From assembly GCF_000348725.1 (NCBI RefSeq), contig NC_020813.1, positions 1,400,035 through 1,464,034 on the forward strand: 64,000 bases of DNA, written 5' to 3'. Source of the DNA: Pseudobdellovibrio exovorus JSS. GTDB taxonomy: Bacteria > Bdellovibrionota > Bdellovibrionia > Bdellovibrionales > Bdellovibrionaceae. Both the position numbers and the translations under genes were made by a program. Below the pieces are notes generated by a model that ran no database searches, was not told the DNA's origin, and saw only the letters and a list, made by a program, of their open reading frames with translations. This document shows, in pieces, positions 8,378-16,971 of this stretch. Each line of letters opens with the position of its first letter. Position 1 is the first letter of the stretch.

Positions 8378-9357
8378 AAACGGCTACCGCCATCTTGTTT
8401 TGATTGAATATCTTTTTTGAGCTTATCCATCAGGTGATAACGCCCTTGATTGAGACTACTCACTTGATCACGAAAAAAATGGGGTATAATTTTCCAAAGA
8501 GCTTTCTGTTGACGATAATATCCATACCAAAAAGCATAGTTCAGATACCAAAGCACCACCCGATACAAAAATGGCTTTTCATCACGCAGAGATCTATAGC
8601 TAGCCAACCGGAAGGTACTATTAAACTTTTGGTCAGAATAAGAAGCACCCATCCCTTGCTTAATAGTTTTACGAGTTAACCCAAAAAAACTTTCCTGCGT
8701 ATGATGAATCAAATCCAAATCAATAAGAACTTTTTTCAGCCCTTTAGCTTCAGATGCTCTAAAGAAATCCATTTCGGTTCCACCATATATCAGGTTTTCA
8801 TCAAAGCTAATGCCAGAAATTTGAATTAACGACTTCTTAGCAGAAAAGTTCCCGCCTAAAAGAAATTGGACTTCGTTCGCCGCACCTTCTTGTTTCTTTC
8901 CCCACAACAGCCACTGCTGTTGAATATAATTGTAGATTTCGTCAAAGAATTTAGTACTGGCTGGAAGCTGGTACCCCCCACCAAAGGCAAAGGTAGAAGG
9001 ATTCGCTTGATGTAGATCAATGTGGATATCCAGAAAGCGAACTATATCTAACTCACAGTCATCATCCAAGAAGAGCAACAGTTCAGCTTTAGACTCTTGA
9101 ATACCAATATTTCTGGCAATATTGGCTCCAATTTTTTCAGAAAATAGAAAATGAATATTCGGAGTGGACAAATAAGAAGAAAAGCGCTTTTGTAACTCAT
9201 TTTTTTTCTGAGTTACTCCGCCATTAAAAACAACTAAAGTCTCGATACTTCGATTGGGAGTTTTAAATATCTGTTTTTGAATTGAATTCAAGAGCTGTTC
9301 TAATCTATCTAAATCAACACCTATACTTGGAATAATTATCGAAATTGATGGCGTCAT
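8374..9357 (-). CDS. Family 2 glycosyltransferase
   Basis: A 327-residue GT2 enzyme beginning MTPSISIIIPSIG. It shows FLDDDCEL (97-104, DxD metal site), a GGNFSAKK segment and GGTEMDFFRA near 195, where the usual GGED reads GGTE. Its ATG overlaps the stop of the upstream minus-strand gene as ATGA, so the two are probably translated together. The 3' end shares the TTAA of the convergent gene's stop. It is probably one transferase in a multi-sugar surface polysaccharide pathway; specificity is unknown. Confidence 0.75.
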   Translation of the reverse strand: MTPSISIIIPSIGVDLDRLEQLLNSIQKQIFKTPNRSIETLVVFNGGVTQKKNELQKRFSSYLSTPNIHFLFSEKIGANIARNIGIQESKAELLLFLDDDCELDIVRFLDIHIDLHQANPSTFAFGGGYQLPASTKFFDEIYNYIQQQWLLWGKKQEGAANEVQFLLGGNFSAKKSLIQISGISFDENLIYGGTEMDFFRASEAKGLKKVLIDLDLIHHTQESFFGLTRKTIKQGMGASYSDQKFNSTFRLASYRSLRDEKPFLYRVVLWYLNYAFWYGYYRQQKALWKIIPHFFRDQVSSLNQGRYHLMDKLKKDIQSKQDGGSRF

Positions 9358-10733
9358 TTCATTAACCGCTTAACTCTAGTATTATATTGATAATTACAAA
9401 ACCAATAGACTTTACGAATTGGATACAGCAAATAAAGCTTTGTTATACGATAAAGGAATGTACTTAAATCATAAATTAAGCCGTATCCTTTATAAAGGCA
9501 CATTAGAAAGAAATGCCTAATATCGTATTTTATAAAATTGATCGCACCAGTAATAAGAACGAAATAAAGATAATAAAAGACACGATAATATAAAAAATAA
9601 CCTACTTTATAATAAAGAAAATTCCAGACATGTAGCTTCAAATAACTCCATGTATTCATGATAATTTTATAAAATATAAAATTCCAAATATAGACCTTTA
9701 AAAAAGCCCAAATATTCATAAAAACCTTATAAAATATAAAATTCCAAATATAGATTTTAAAAAAGGCCCAAGTGCCTAAGATTATTTTATAAAAGATGAA
9801 GTTAATCGATTTTACGAGTACTTGGTGATAAAGAAACAAAGTCCCTTTAAATATATAATTGAAGTAAATTCTATATAAAAATTTATAGACAAAAACATCC
9901 ATAAATCTATCCCATACGCGAACAAATGCATGATAGCTATCAATAAAAATACCAAAAGATTTAAAGCCCATCATAAGTAATAAATGACGAACTCCATAAG
10001 CAATTTTAATCGCCACAATCTTAACTAAAACAAATCCATAATTAAGAGTCTTCCAAAGTCCTCCCAGAAAAATCAGAATATATTTCCAGATTATCGCTTT
10101 GCAAACAAAACCTAGGAAGGATAACAACTCAAAAAAACGATATACCAAGCGCACATTAGAGTGTTTCACTCTTTCGAAGAAGCCCTTTGCCTCGTTTATT
10201 GGATTAACAAAAAATTTTAAAAACAAAAGAAATATCAGTGGTAACCCAACTGTTTTCGTTTTTACTTTTTGTGTTTTGATAGCTGGCATCTTCAATATAG
10301 AAATATTTTTTGTTTTGAATTGTCGACTAATATACTGTCGATCTTTTAAAGCTGTTGAGTTTAGATGACCACACAAAATGATAGTTTGAGTTGCCGCTAT
10401 TCCTAATTCTTCCAAATAGGATAAGTCGAAATGTTTATGTGACAGAACGTAATATCTTTTCAGACTATCCTGAGAAGATATTTTTTCCTTTTCAGCCTCA
10501 GAAAGGTATCTGTACAATAGAACGGCGCCGACCTCTTGTTCGAAATTATAATCTACATCAATCTTTTTTAAATCTAATTGCCCATAACGATTTTCTTGTA
10601 TGAAAAATCCCGATTTATTATCTTCCACAGGACGTACTTCTACAAAATTCATTACGTACAACATATGTTGCCGAATATCTTGCTCTTGTCCGTAGAAAAT
10701 CAACTTACTTTCGTTCACTCTTCTATCATACAA
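9354..10733 (-). CDS. Aromatic-rich protein with ~20-residue tandem repeats, function unknown
   Basis: 459 residues, no family recognised. Residues 1-150 look soluble and mixed alpha/beta, while the rest is extremely rich in Phe, Tyr, Trp, Ile and Lys/Arg. From about residue 310 to 385 a unit of about 20 residues, built on YIWNFIFYK followed by (N/G)xW(A/S)(F/Y)(F/L)K, occurs about three times plus degenerate copies. The hydrophobic faces are regularly broken by Lys/Arg, suggesting amphipathic membrane-lying helices rather than ordinary transmembrane helices. The DNA is much more AT-rich than flanking genes. It is coupled by ATGA to the glycosyltransferase downstream, so a role in the same glycan system is inferred. 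Confidence 0.6.
   Translation of the reverse strand: MYDRRVNESKLIFYGQEQDIRQHMLYVMNFVEVRPVEDNKSGFFIQENRYGQLDLKKIDVDYNFEQEVGAVLLYRYLSEAEKEKISSQDSLKRYYVLSHKHFDLSYLEELGIAATQTIILCGHLNSTALKDRQYISRQFKTKNISILKMPAIKTQKVKTKTVGLPLIFLLFLKFFVNPINEAKGFFERVKHSNVRLVYRFFELLSFLGFVCKAIIWKYILIFLGGLWKTLNYGFVLVKIVAIKIAYGVRHLLLMMGFKSFGIFIDSYHAFVRVWDRFMDVFVYKFLYRIYFNYIFKGTLFLYHQVLVKSINFIFYKIILGTWAFFKIYIWNFIFYKVFMNIWAFLKVYIWNFIFYKIIMNTWSYLKLHVWNFLYYKVGYFLYYRVFYYLYFVLITGAINFIKYDIRHFFLMCLYKGYGLIYDLSTFLYRITKLYLLYPIRKVYWFCNYQYNTRVKRLMK
9601..9810 (-). repeat. Tandem repeat, period 60 bp, about four copies, inside a CDS
   Basis: Copies begin near 9601, 9661, 9721 and 9781. The 9661 and 9721 units share an unbroken 28-bp match (9667-9694 with 9727-9754) and about three quarters identity overall by eye. 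The outer copies are more diverged. The period is exactly 20 codons, so the reading frame is kept. Confidence 0.8.
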
Positions 10734-10806
10734 GGCGAACTCACAAAGTAAATACTGTATTTAATAATCTTGCTAAGCCCATATTTTAGTGAAAACATAT
10801 CCATAT

Positions 10807-11391
10807 ATGAAGCAGATTTCTTTCTCGGCAGACGCTTTTTCTCACTCACAAATCAAATCTAAGCTATGGCTTTCCAATAGTTTTTCCACTTGGTATCGTA
10901 AATACTTTTTACCTCAAAATAGCTATACACTTCATTGGTATGGAAGTTGGGTGGGACTAGGTCCTTTTATACTACTCATTAACTCTGATATACAGATTGA
11001 TCGCATTGATTTATATGACCTAACCTTAAGTGATCTGGAAGTTTCTAAAAAAATACTTAATTTTTTCGATTGCGAAGGAGTTCACGTAGTCCCTCACCAT
11101 CAAGATGTAAACCAAGTACCTCCTGTAGGGATAGAAAATCAAATTTTTATCAATACGTCCTGCGAACATATGGCATCACAGGACTGGTTAATTAAGATTC
11201 CCAAAGACAGCTTCATAGTTTTACAAGCTACAGATATGCCTCACAAAGAACACATCAATAGCCCGCAAAGCCTAGATCACTTTATTGAAAAGTATGCCGA
11301 TCACTTGAATATATTAGAAACAGATCAATTGCCCTTTGAGTATCCAGATAAATCTTTTACGCGTTTCATGATATTTGGTACAAAAAAATGA
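10807..11391 (+). CDS. Unidentified protein, possibly methyltransferase-like
   Basis: About 194 residues from ATG 10807; an in-frame GTG at 10789 would add six residues. I cannot assign it firmly. A glycine-containing stretch (YGSWVGLGPF) followed by a hydrophobic strand and DRIDLYDLTLSD resembles the nucleotide-binding start of a Rossmann-fold methyltransferase. The C-terminal strand FMIFGTKK resembles the end of that fold, but a canonical GxGxG motif is absent. It is coupled by an ATGA overlap to the polytopic glycosyltransferase-like gene downstream, so it probably acts in the glycan pathway. It is divergent from the aromatic-repeat gene. Confidence 0.55.
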   Translation: MKQISFSADAFSHSQIKSKLWLSNSFSTWYRKYFLPQNSYTLHWYGSWVGLGPFILLINSDIQIDRIDLYDLTLSDLEVSKKILNFFDCEGVHVVPHHQDVNQVPPVGIENQIFINTSCEHMASQDWLIKIPKDSFIVLQATDMPHKEHINSPQSLDHFIEKYADHLNILETDQLPFEYPDKSFTRFMIFGTKK

Positions 11392-12755
11392 AAAAATATC
11401 TTGGTTGGATTTTATTGCTTCCACTGCTAATTTATGGCTGCTTCTACCATATTTCATCTTCGGAATTCTGGCCCATGACGATTTCAAAAACATGGTGGAA
11501 TTGGTCGTTTTTTGAGCCATCACAATTACAAAAGCCCCTTTTTTCTTTCTTTCTTTCGTTTTTCCACATTCTTCCCTTAAGTGATTTAACCCATATTTAT
11601 TTCGTTAAGTTTGCATTTTCTCTATTAGGTATAGTGGCGCTGTATATCTTTATAAAATCTGCCATTGAAATTTCTCAAAAACAAATCACACACAACAAAC
11701 TCATCTTGATTGCTCTTCTTTTTTGTCTATTTAGCCCTATATTCTTGAAAAACTTCTCTCGGATACGTTCAGATCAAGTTGGTTTTCTATTCTTTATCCT
11801 GTCTGTATATTTTTATTTAATCAGAAGGATGCGACTTTCTTTTTTGTTCGCAATACTACTTCCCATCAGCAGTATTAAATCCATTTTATTTTTCATCCCC
11901 TTAGCTTTTATTATCCTTCCTCAATACTTAAGCTATTTTAAAAAGCTGAACTTTATAAAAAAACTCAACTTAACGCTTCTAACCCTTGCTGCCTTAGTTT
12001 GGGCTATTGGTTATAATTTATCCGCTCTTTCTTACCTGATCGCTACCTACCAAGATGCTTCTTTCCCAACTGTCTATTTAAAAAATTTCGTTACTGTAGA
12101 AATGCCATTTATCTTATTAAGTATCTTAACATCCTTATGGATCTTGCTTAATAAGCGGCTCCGCCTTATTCCTTATGCCCTTGCCTCTCTTAGTTCGTTA
12201 GCACTTATTGTGGCGATACCTCAATCTTACTCCTACTATATCGCCAGTTTTGTCCCTATAGTCTACCTGCCACTGCTTACCGTCTTAATCCAATATGGAT
12301 TCCAATACAAAAAGGTCTTTGTCACAACGCTATCTCTATGCCTGCTGTATTCGAGCATTATGATGTGGAAGAAGAACCTTCCCTATTTTATTTCTAGTTG
12401 TCCGCAAATACTTTTTATCTCAAAAGCCTCAGCCTTAACTAATCTTCATGGGTTTAATTATCTTGATGGGATGGGGATGCTGCCTCGGCAAAATCTGATT
12501 CCTTGCTTCGCTTCCCCTTCTGACCCCATAGCGAATAATGGCTGTCGCGAAGCCTTAGAAAATCAGCCGGATGTTATCATTATCACACAAAGACTTCTAG
12601 AACTTGGAAATGAGTCATTCAAGGTAGCTGCTGAAAATTATTTTCAGGTCTATCCCAACTACTGGGTACATCAAAAATACAAAGAAGAAGTCGAAATAAA
12701 AAAGGGAGATCTTGATAACCTCCCCGTGCCTTTGATTATATTTATGGTGGATTAA
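11388..12755 (+). CDS. Polytopic membrane glycosyltransferase-like protein (GT39/ArnT-like)
   Basis: 455 residues with about ten hydrophobic segments in the first 330 residues and a soluble C-terminal tail of about 100 residues. The overall plan and the early periplasmic loop (SEFWPM, then QKPLFSFF, like the KPPL region of PMT_2/ArnT proteins) fit GT-C transferases that use polyprenyl-phosphate sugars at the periplasmic face. The catalytic acidic pair of the first loop is not clearly identifiable, so this is a tentative call. It starts within the stop of the preceding gene. Its TAA directly abuts the TAA of the convergent pilin gene. Confidence 0.55.
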   Translation: MKKYLGWILLLPLLIYGCFYHISSSEFWPMTISKTWWNWSFFEPSQLQKPLFSFFLSFFHILPLSDLTHIYFVKFAFSLLGIVALYIFIKSAIEISQKQITHNKLILIALLFCLFSPIFLKNFSRIRSDQVGFLFFILSVYFYLIRRMRLSFLFAILLPISSIKSILFFIPLAFIILPQYLSYFKKLNFIKKLNLTLLTLAALVWAIGYNLSALSYLIATYQDASFPTVYLKNFVTVEMPFILLSILTSLWILLNKRLRLIPYALASLSSLALIVAIPQSYSYYIASFVPIVYLPLLTVLIQYGFQYKKVFVTTLSLCLLYSSIMMWKKNLPYFISSCPQILFISKASALTNLHGFNYLDGMGMLPRQNLIPCFASPSDPIANNGCREALENQPDVIIITQRLLELGNESFKVAAENYFQVYPNYWVHQKYKEEVEIKKGDLDNLPVPLIIFMVD

Positions 12756-13970
12756 TTACATATCCACTTTGTAACAGCTTAACGAAACGTAATCCGTCCG
12801 ACCGCTATAACTCTGTGCAATACCTAAAGAGCATTGCCCAACCGTCGTATCACCATAAGTAGAACTCGGAGGTCCCGATGGACAACGCTGACGAATAGTA
12901 TAAAGCTCCCCCGGAACCGCGATAAATTTAGCTTCTACGATCGCATTGGACATAGCCCACTGCCCCGCAGTAGTTGTACCCTCAGCAATTACTGTACTGT
13001 TAGTTACATTATATATCTGCACCCCAAAACTTCCTGTCGAGAAAGCCTGCGCATTTACGATACAACTATAAGGTCCTCCATTATTGGCTGTGAATGTAAA
13101 CCTTGTTGCTGGAGATGAAAGCTGGTAAAGAGAAGAATCTCCACTTGGGTTTTGCCACAACCCCCTGTCTCCACCAGTTGGGTAATATCCCCACCCCGCT
13201 GTACAAGCTCCGGCTCCTGCATTTGCACAACTAGGAGTTGAATTTGCTGGAGTAAACCCCATAGTCAGACGGAACTGACGATTGGTTTGAACAGCCGTAC
13301 GTTTTACGACGATATCATAACGACCATCATTTTCTGGTCCTTCTAAGTCAATTCGCGACAGATTCCCTTGATCTATCAAGCCTCTGAAGCGATGCAAGTA
13401 CCCTTGATTCGATGGATTGTAAATTAAACGACCCACAATTTTAACTTGCGGGTTCACACACGTTGTCCCTGATGGACAAGTGTACATATACACTAATCTA
13501 TAAGAGATCGGACATGAGTCATTCCCCATGTTTCCAGTTTGTGAAGACGTAAAAGTACTACAGGTGGCTCCGCTTTCAGTAAAGCCGTTTGAACCTGTAC
13601 CAGCCCAATTTAATAAGTTAAACGCCTCATTGTTAGCGGCATCTCTGACAACTAATTTTTGAGGAGCCGTTCCTGCGATGACAGCACAGGCGGTTGTATC
13701 GCGCAAACACGCTGTTGACTGATTCGCAGGGGTAATGGCTAAGTTGTTGGAATCAGCCAAGGTGTAGGTCCATGCCTGCTGATCTCTTAGCATATTCTCG
13801 ATCCGGATTTTATTTTCACGAAGAGTGGCTAGAAGAACGGTTTTCTTTTGCTCGATCATCGAGTTCTGAATCATGGTCGCAATACCCAACGACACCACTG
13901 CCGTTAGACCTGCCGCGACCAGAACTTCGATAATACTTATACCTTTTTGATTACGAACTTGATTCATCAT
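12756..13970 (-). CDS. Type IV pilin-like / PilW-type minor pseudopilin
   Basis: 404 residues. Residues 1-35 are a classical class III signal: positively charged leader, then prepilin peptidase site G-ISIIEVLVAAG with Glu at mature position 5, followed by a hydrophobic helix. The remainder is a large Cys-containing extracellular/periplasmic domain (pairs such as SCANAGAGAC and YTCPSGTTC) of beta-rich character with no family I can name. Length and N-terminus fit a PilW/PilX-like minor pilin or a T2SS pseudopilin carrying an added domain. No other pilus genes are adjacent. The start lies just after a long inverted repeat that may cover the ribosome binding site. Confidence 0.75.
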   Translation of the reverse strand: MMNQVRNQKGISIIEVLVAAGLTAVVSLGIATMIQNSMIEQKKTVLLATLRENKIRIENMLRDQQAWTYTLADSNNLAITPANQSTACLRDTTACAVIAGTAPQKLVVRDAANNEAFNLLNWAGTGSNGFTESGATCSTFTSSQTGNMGNDSCPISYRLVYMYTCPSGTTCVNPQVKIVGRLIYNPSNQGYLHRFRGLIDQGNLSRIDLEGPENDGRYDIVVKRTAVQTNRQFRLTMGFTPANSTPSCANAGAGACTAGWGYYPTGGDRGLWQNPSGDSSLYQLSSPATRFTFTANNGGPYSCIVNAQAFSTGSFGVQIYNVTNSTVIAEGTTTAGQWAMSNAIVEAKFIAVPGELYTIRQRCPSGPPSSTYGDTTVGQCSLGIAQSYSGRTDYVSLSCYKVDM

Positions 13971-13973
13971 AAT

Positions 13974-14015
13974 ACGTACTACCCCATCCTAAACAGGATA
14001 GGGTTATTCGTACGT
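13974..14015 (-). promoter_or_regulatory. Long interrupted inverted repeat upstream of the pilin gene
   Basis: ACGTAC (13974-13979) pairs with GTACGT (14010-14015), and inside it ACCCCATCCT pairs with AGGATAGGGT with one mismatch around a loop of about four bases. It fills most of the 59-bp space between fadE and the pilin gene. On the minus strand no T-run follows, so it is a poor terminator. Instead, the GGATGGGG that could serve as Shine-Dalgarno lies in the stem. Confidence 0.5.
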
Positions 14016-14029
14016 CAGCATCAAGGAAT

Positions 14030-16525
14030 TTATGCTTGTATCTTATTTTGGTACTCTGTTTCGTTATAATCATCGACTAAGATCGCATCATAACGAACCT
14101 GATCTGCCTCAGATAACAGGCGGTACTCTTCTTGAGAAATGATCTGTTTAGCCAAAGCATCATCCCATGAAGCTTTTCCTTTCTTCTTAGGAATAGCACC
14201 ACTTTTGATCGCAGATCTAATTTTTCTTTCAGCATTCTCAGCTTGAGTCACAATTACGAAGGCATTCTCTAAACGAGCTGTTTGATCAATTTGAGCTCGC
14301 GATTGAACAGTCGCTGTACCATGAGTCGATTCAGCTACCCAGTAGATACCATCTGTTAAACGATCTCTTTGCTCTTTTGAATACATCATTGAATTCGAGA
14401 TCAGATGCGACCAACCATCAGTAGCTTGTGAGCCAATAGAGTTGATACGCGACCATGCCCCAAGGACACCTTTAAAGAACCATCTTAAACCTGGAATTTT
14501 CAAGTTATCGAATAAACCATCAAATCCTTTTTGGATTTCAGCCATTGAGTACTTCAAGAAGTACTGAACATAAGGAAGATCTTCTTCACGTTGCCCATCT
14601 TCTTTAAAGCGTCTTAACACACAGACCGACATGTACATATTCGAGAAAATATCAGCAAAGCGCCCTGTGATTTTCTCTTTCATTTTTAACTGACCACCCA
14701 ATGAGCCCATCGCAATATCAGCTAAGATAGCAAATGTTGCAGAAGCCCATGTCAAACGTCTGTAGTGAATACGAACTTTCGGATGTGTACCTGATGGAGC
14801 ACATGCCAAGTAACCGCGGCTTAATGATAACAAGATAGAACGGCAAGCATTGCTCACTACGTGTCCGATATGGCCCCAGAAAGCTGTATCGAATTTATTC
14901 GTGTCTCCACTTTCCAAAGCGCTCACTTCATCAAATGCAAACGGATGACATCTTAGAGCTCCTTGACCAAAGATGATCAAAGTTCTTGTCATGATGTTCG
15001 CACCCTCAACTGTAATACCAATTGGAGTTGCAACATAGCCCTCTGCAATTAAATTACGATGACCTAAAGAAATACCTGCTCCACCCATAATATCCATCGC
15101 ATCATTCACAACACGACGGCCCATCTCTGTGGCTTGATATTTCATCATTGCCGTTACAACAGGTGGCTTAATCCCTTTATCCAAAGCACCTAATGTGAAA
15201 CGTCTCATAGCTTCCAATGCATACGTTGAAGCACCGATACGAGCTAAAGGCTCTTCAACACCTTCAAATTTACCAATGCTCACACCAAATTGTTTTCTGA
15301 TAAGAGAGTGAGATGATGCTGTTCTGTAAGCTAACTTCGCGCCACCAGTAGATTGAGCCGGCAATGAAATACCGCGACCCGCAGCTAAACACTCCATCAA
15401 CATTGACCAACCTTGACCGCAACCGCCAGAACCACCGACAACAGCATCTTCAAGAGGAACAACGACATCAACACCTGTCGTAGGACAGTTGTGGAATGGA
15501 ATCGTCAATGGATCATGACGACGAGAAATATCCACGCCTTTTGCACTTGAAGGAATAAGCGCACACGTAATACCGATATCCTCGCCTTTACCTAATAAGT
15601 TTTCAGGATCGCGCAAGCGGAAAGCCAAACCGATAACAGTCGAAATTCCCGCTAAAGTAATCCAGCGTTTTTTCCAATTCAATTTAATGTATAACTTGCC
15701 ATCATCGCCTTTAAATACCACACCCGAAGATGTGATCGAACCCGCATCAGATCCCGCTAAAGGCTCTGTTAAACCGAAACACGGAATTTCGTCACCTTTG
15801 GCCAAACGAGGCAACCAGTGGTCTTTTTGCTTTTGAGTTCCATAGTGAATCAACAATTCAGCAGGCCCTAATGAGTTCGGAACCATAACCGAAATAGATG
15901 TTGGCAATGAACGAGAGGCGATTTTCATCACAACTTCCGAGTGAGCCATCGCCGAGAATCCTAATCCGCCGTATTCTTTAGGAATGATCATTCCTAAGAA
16001 GCCTTTTTCACGGATAAATTTCCATAGATCCTGAGGAACCTCGCGGTTCTTCCAGATTTTCCATGGATCACTTAATTTACAAAGCTCTTCAACAGGGCCA
16101 TTCATGAAGTCTTGCTCTTCTTGAGTTAACTTCGCATAGGGTTCAGCCATGATGTTTTTGAAGTTCGGTTTACCCGAGAAAAGATCTTTTTCAACCCAAA
16201 CAACACCCGCCTCTAATGCGGTACGCTCTGTTGCTGAAATACTAGGCACAACCCCTAGCTTTTTCATCACCCTCATTACAATAGAAGAAACCAAAACGGT
16301 ACGGATTGGCTTAATAAGGAACACCAGCATCACAGCGGCATAGAGAGTCAGCAACCAAACAGGCGCTCCAAAACCGAATAATAGCAAAAGGCCAACAACA
16401 GCCCATACGACTAGCGGTAAGCCGAAAAAACCTAAAAACAGTAACAAAACGACAGATCCCAAGATCCAAAGACCTAGAAAATCTGACTGGCAGAAATAGC
16501 CACTATAACTTAATAATGTTTCCAC
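14030..16525 (-). CDS. fadE: Acyl-CoA dehydrogenase, FadE type
   Basis: 831 residues, the size of E. coli FadE rather than of the short 380-residue dehydrogenases. Two or three N-terminal membrane segments (about 12-75) precede the dehydrogenase domain, with substrate/FAD motifs such as CFGLTEPLAGSDAG and EGANIMTRTLIIFGQGALRCHP. It carries out the first, FAD-linked step of fatty-acid beta-oxidation at the inner membrane. Translation probably starts at GTG 16525, with AAGGAGC six bases upstream. An unusually long C-terminal domain is normal for this subfamily. The gene stands alone. Confidence 0.92.
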   Translation of the reverse strand: METLLSYSGYFCQSDFLGLWILGSVVLLLFLGFFGLPLVVWAVVGLLLLFGFGAPVWLLTLYAAVMLVFLIKPIRTVLVSSIVMRVMKKLGVVPSISATERTALEAGVVWVEKDLFSGKPNFKNIMAEPYAKLTQEEQDFMNGPVEELCKLSDPWKIWKNREVPQDLWKFIREKGFLGMIIPKEYGGLGFSAMAHSEVVMKIASRSLPTSISVMVPNSLGPAELLIHYGTQKQKDHWLPRLAKGDEIPCFGLTEPLAGSDAGSITSSGVVFKGDDGKLYIKLNWKKRWITLAGISTVIGLAFRLRDPENLLGKGEDIGITCALIPSSAKGVDISRRHDPLTIPFHNCPTTGVDVVVPLEDAVVGGSGGCGQGWSMLMECLAAGRGISLPAQSTGGAKLAYRTASSHSLIRKQFGVSIGKFEGVEEPLARIGASTYALEAMRRFTLGALDKGIKPPVVTAMMKYQATEMGRRVVNDAMDIMGGAGISLGHRNLIAEGYVATPIGITVEGANIMTRTLIIFGQGALRCHPFAFDEVSALESGDTNKFDTAFWGHIGHVVSNACRSILLSLSRGYLACAPSGTHPKVRIHYRRLTWASATFAILADIAMGSLGGQLKMKEKITGRFADIFSNMYMSVCVLRRFKEDGQREEDLPYVQYFLKYSMAEIQKGFDGLFDNLKIPGLRWFFKGVLGAWSRINSIGSQATDGWSHLISNSMMYSKEQRDRLTDGIYWVAESTHGTATVQSRAQIDQTARLENAFVIVTQAENAERKIRSAIKSGAIPKKKGKASWDDALAKQIISQEEYRLLSEADQVRYDAILVDDYNETEYQNKIQA

Positions 16526-16604
16526 AGGATGCTCCTTAAATGTTTGTATTCCACATTATTGGAGCACGAGGATTGCTTGCTGGCAAGTCGAGCAAAAGCT
16601 CTAA

Positions 16605-16641
16605 ATAAAAAAGGCTCAGCCTGTTAAGACTGAGCCTTTTT
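16605..16641 (-). terminator. Bidirectional-looking intrinsic terminator
   Basis: AAGGCTCAG (16611-16619) pairs perfectly with CTGAGCCTT (16630-16638) around a 10-base loop, with an A-run before and a T-run after. On the minus strand it ends the transcript of the small secreted protein gene at 16675-16899 before fadE. Confidence 0.88.
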
Positions 16642-16674
16642 GTTGAATAAATACTCTATGTATATTTAAAGCTA

Positions 16675-16899
16675 TTACTGATTAGCAGCAGGAGCTTGTT
16701 CAGCAGGAGCTGCTTCAGTTGGTGCAGCCTCAGTTGGAGCGGCAGCAGCAGCGTCAGTTGGTTCAGCCATTGTAGCTTGTTCAGCTGTTGCTTCAGTTGT
16801 TTCAGCAGGAGCTGCAGTTTGCTCTGGAGCATTTTTAGAGCAAGTGAAACCTGTTGCTAAAGATAAAGCCATCAAAGATACGATTAACATTTTGTTCAT
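16675..16899 (-). CDS. Small Ala/Pro/Glu-rich exported protein, probable lipoprotein
   Basis: 74 residues. An N-terminal signal sequence (MNKMLIVSLMALSLATGFTC) ends in a Cys at residue 20. FTC is not an ideal lipobox, so lipidation is probable rather than certain. The mature part consists of repeated APTEAAP/AEQA units, giving a low-complexity, acidic, presumably unstructured chain. A strong terminator follows. No function is recognisable; such small Ala/Pro-rich lipoproteins may be periplasmic spacers or surface proteins. Confidence 0.7.
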   Translation of the reverse strand: MNKMLIVSLMALSLATGFTCSKNAPEQTAAPAETTEATAEQATMAEPTDAAAAAPTEAAPTEAAPAEQAPAANQ

Positions 16900-16971
16900 T
16901 TGTGTGTCCTTTCCCTTTCGGGGGTTAATGTGAACACGAAGAAATTCTCATATTTTTTTTCAATTGTCTAA

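Noticed and set aside
10099..10603. Plus-strand ORFs opposite the aromatic-repeat gene
   Set aside because: They mirror the AT-rich minus-strand gene; its reading frame continues with consistent repeats, so these are shadows.
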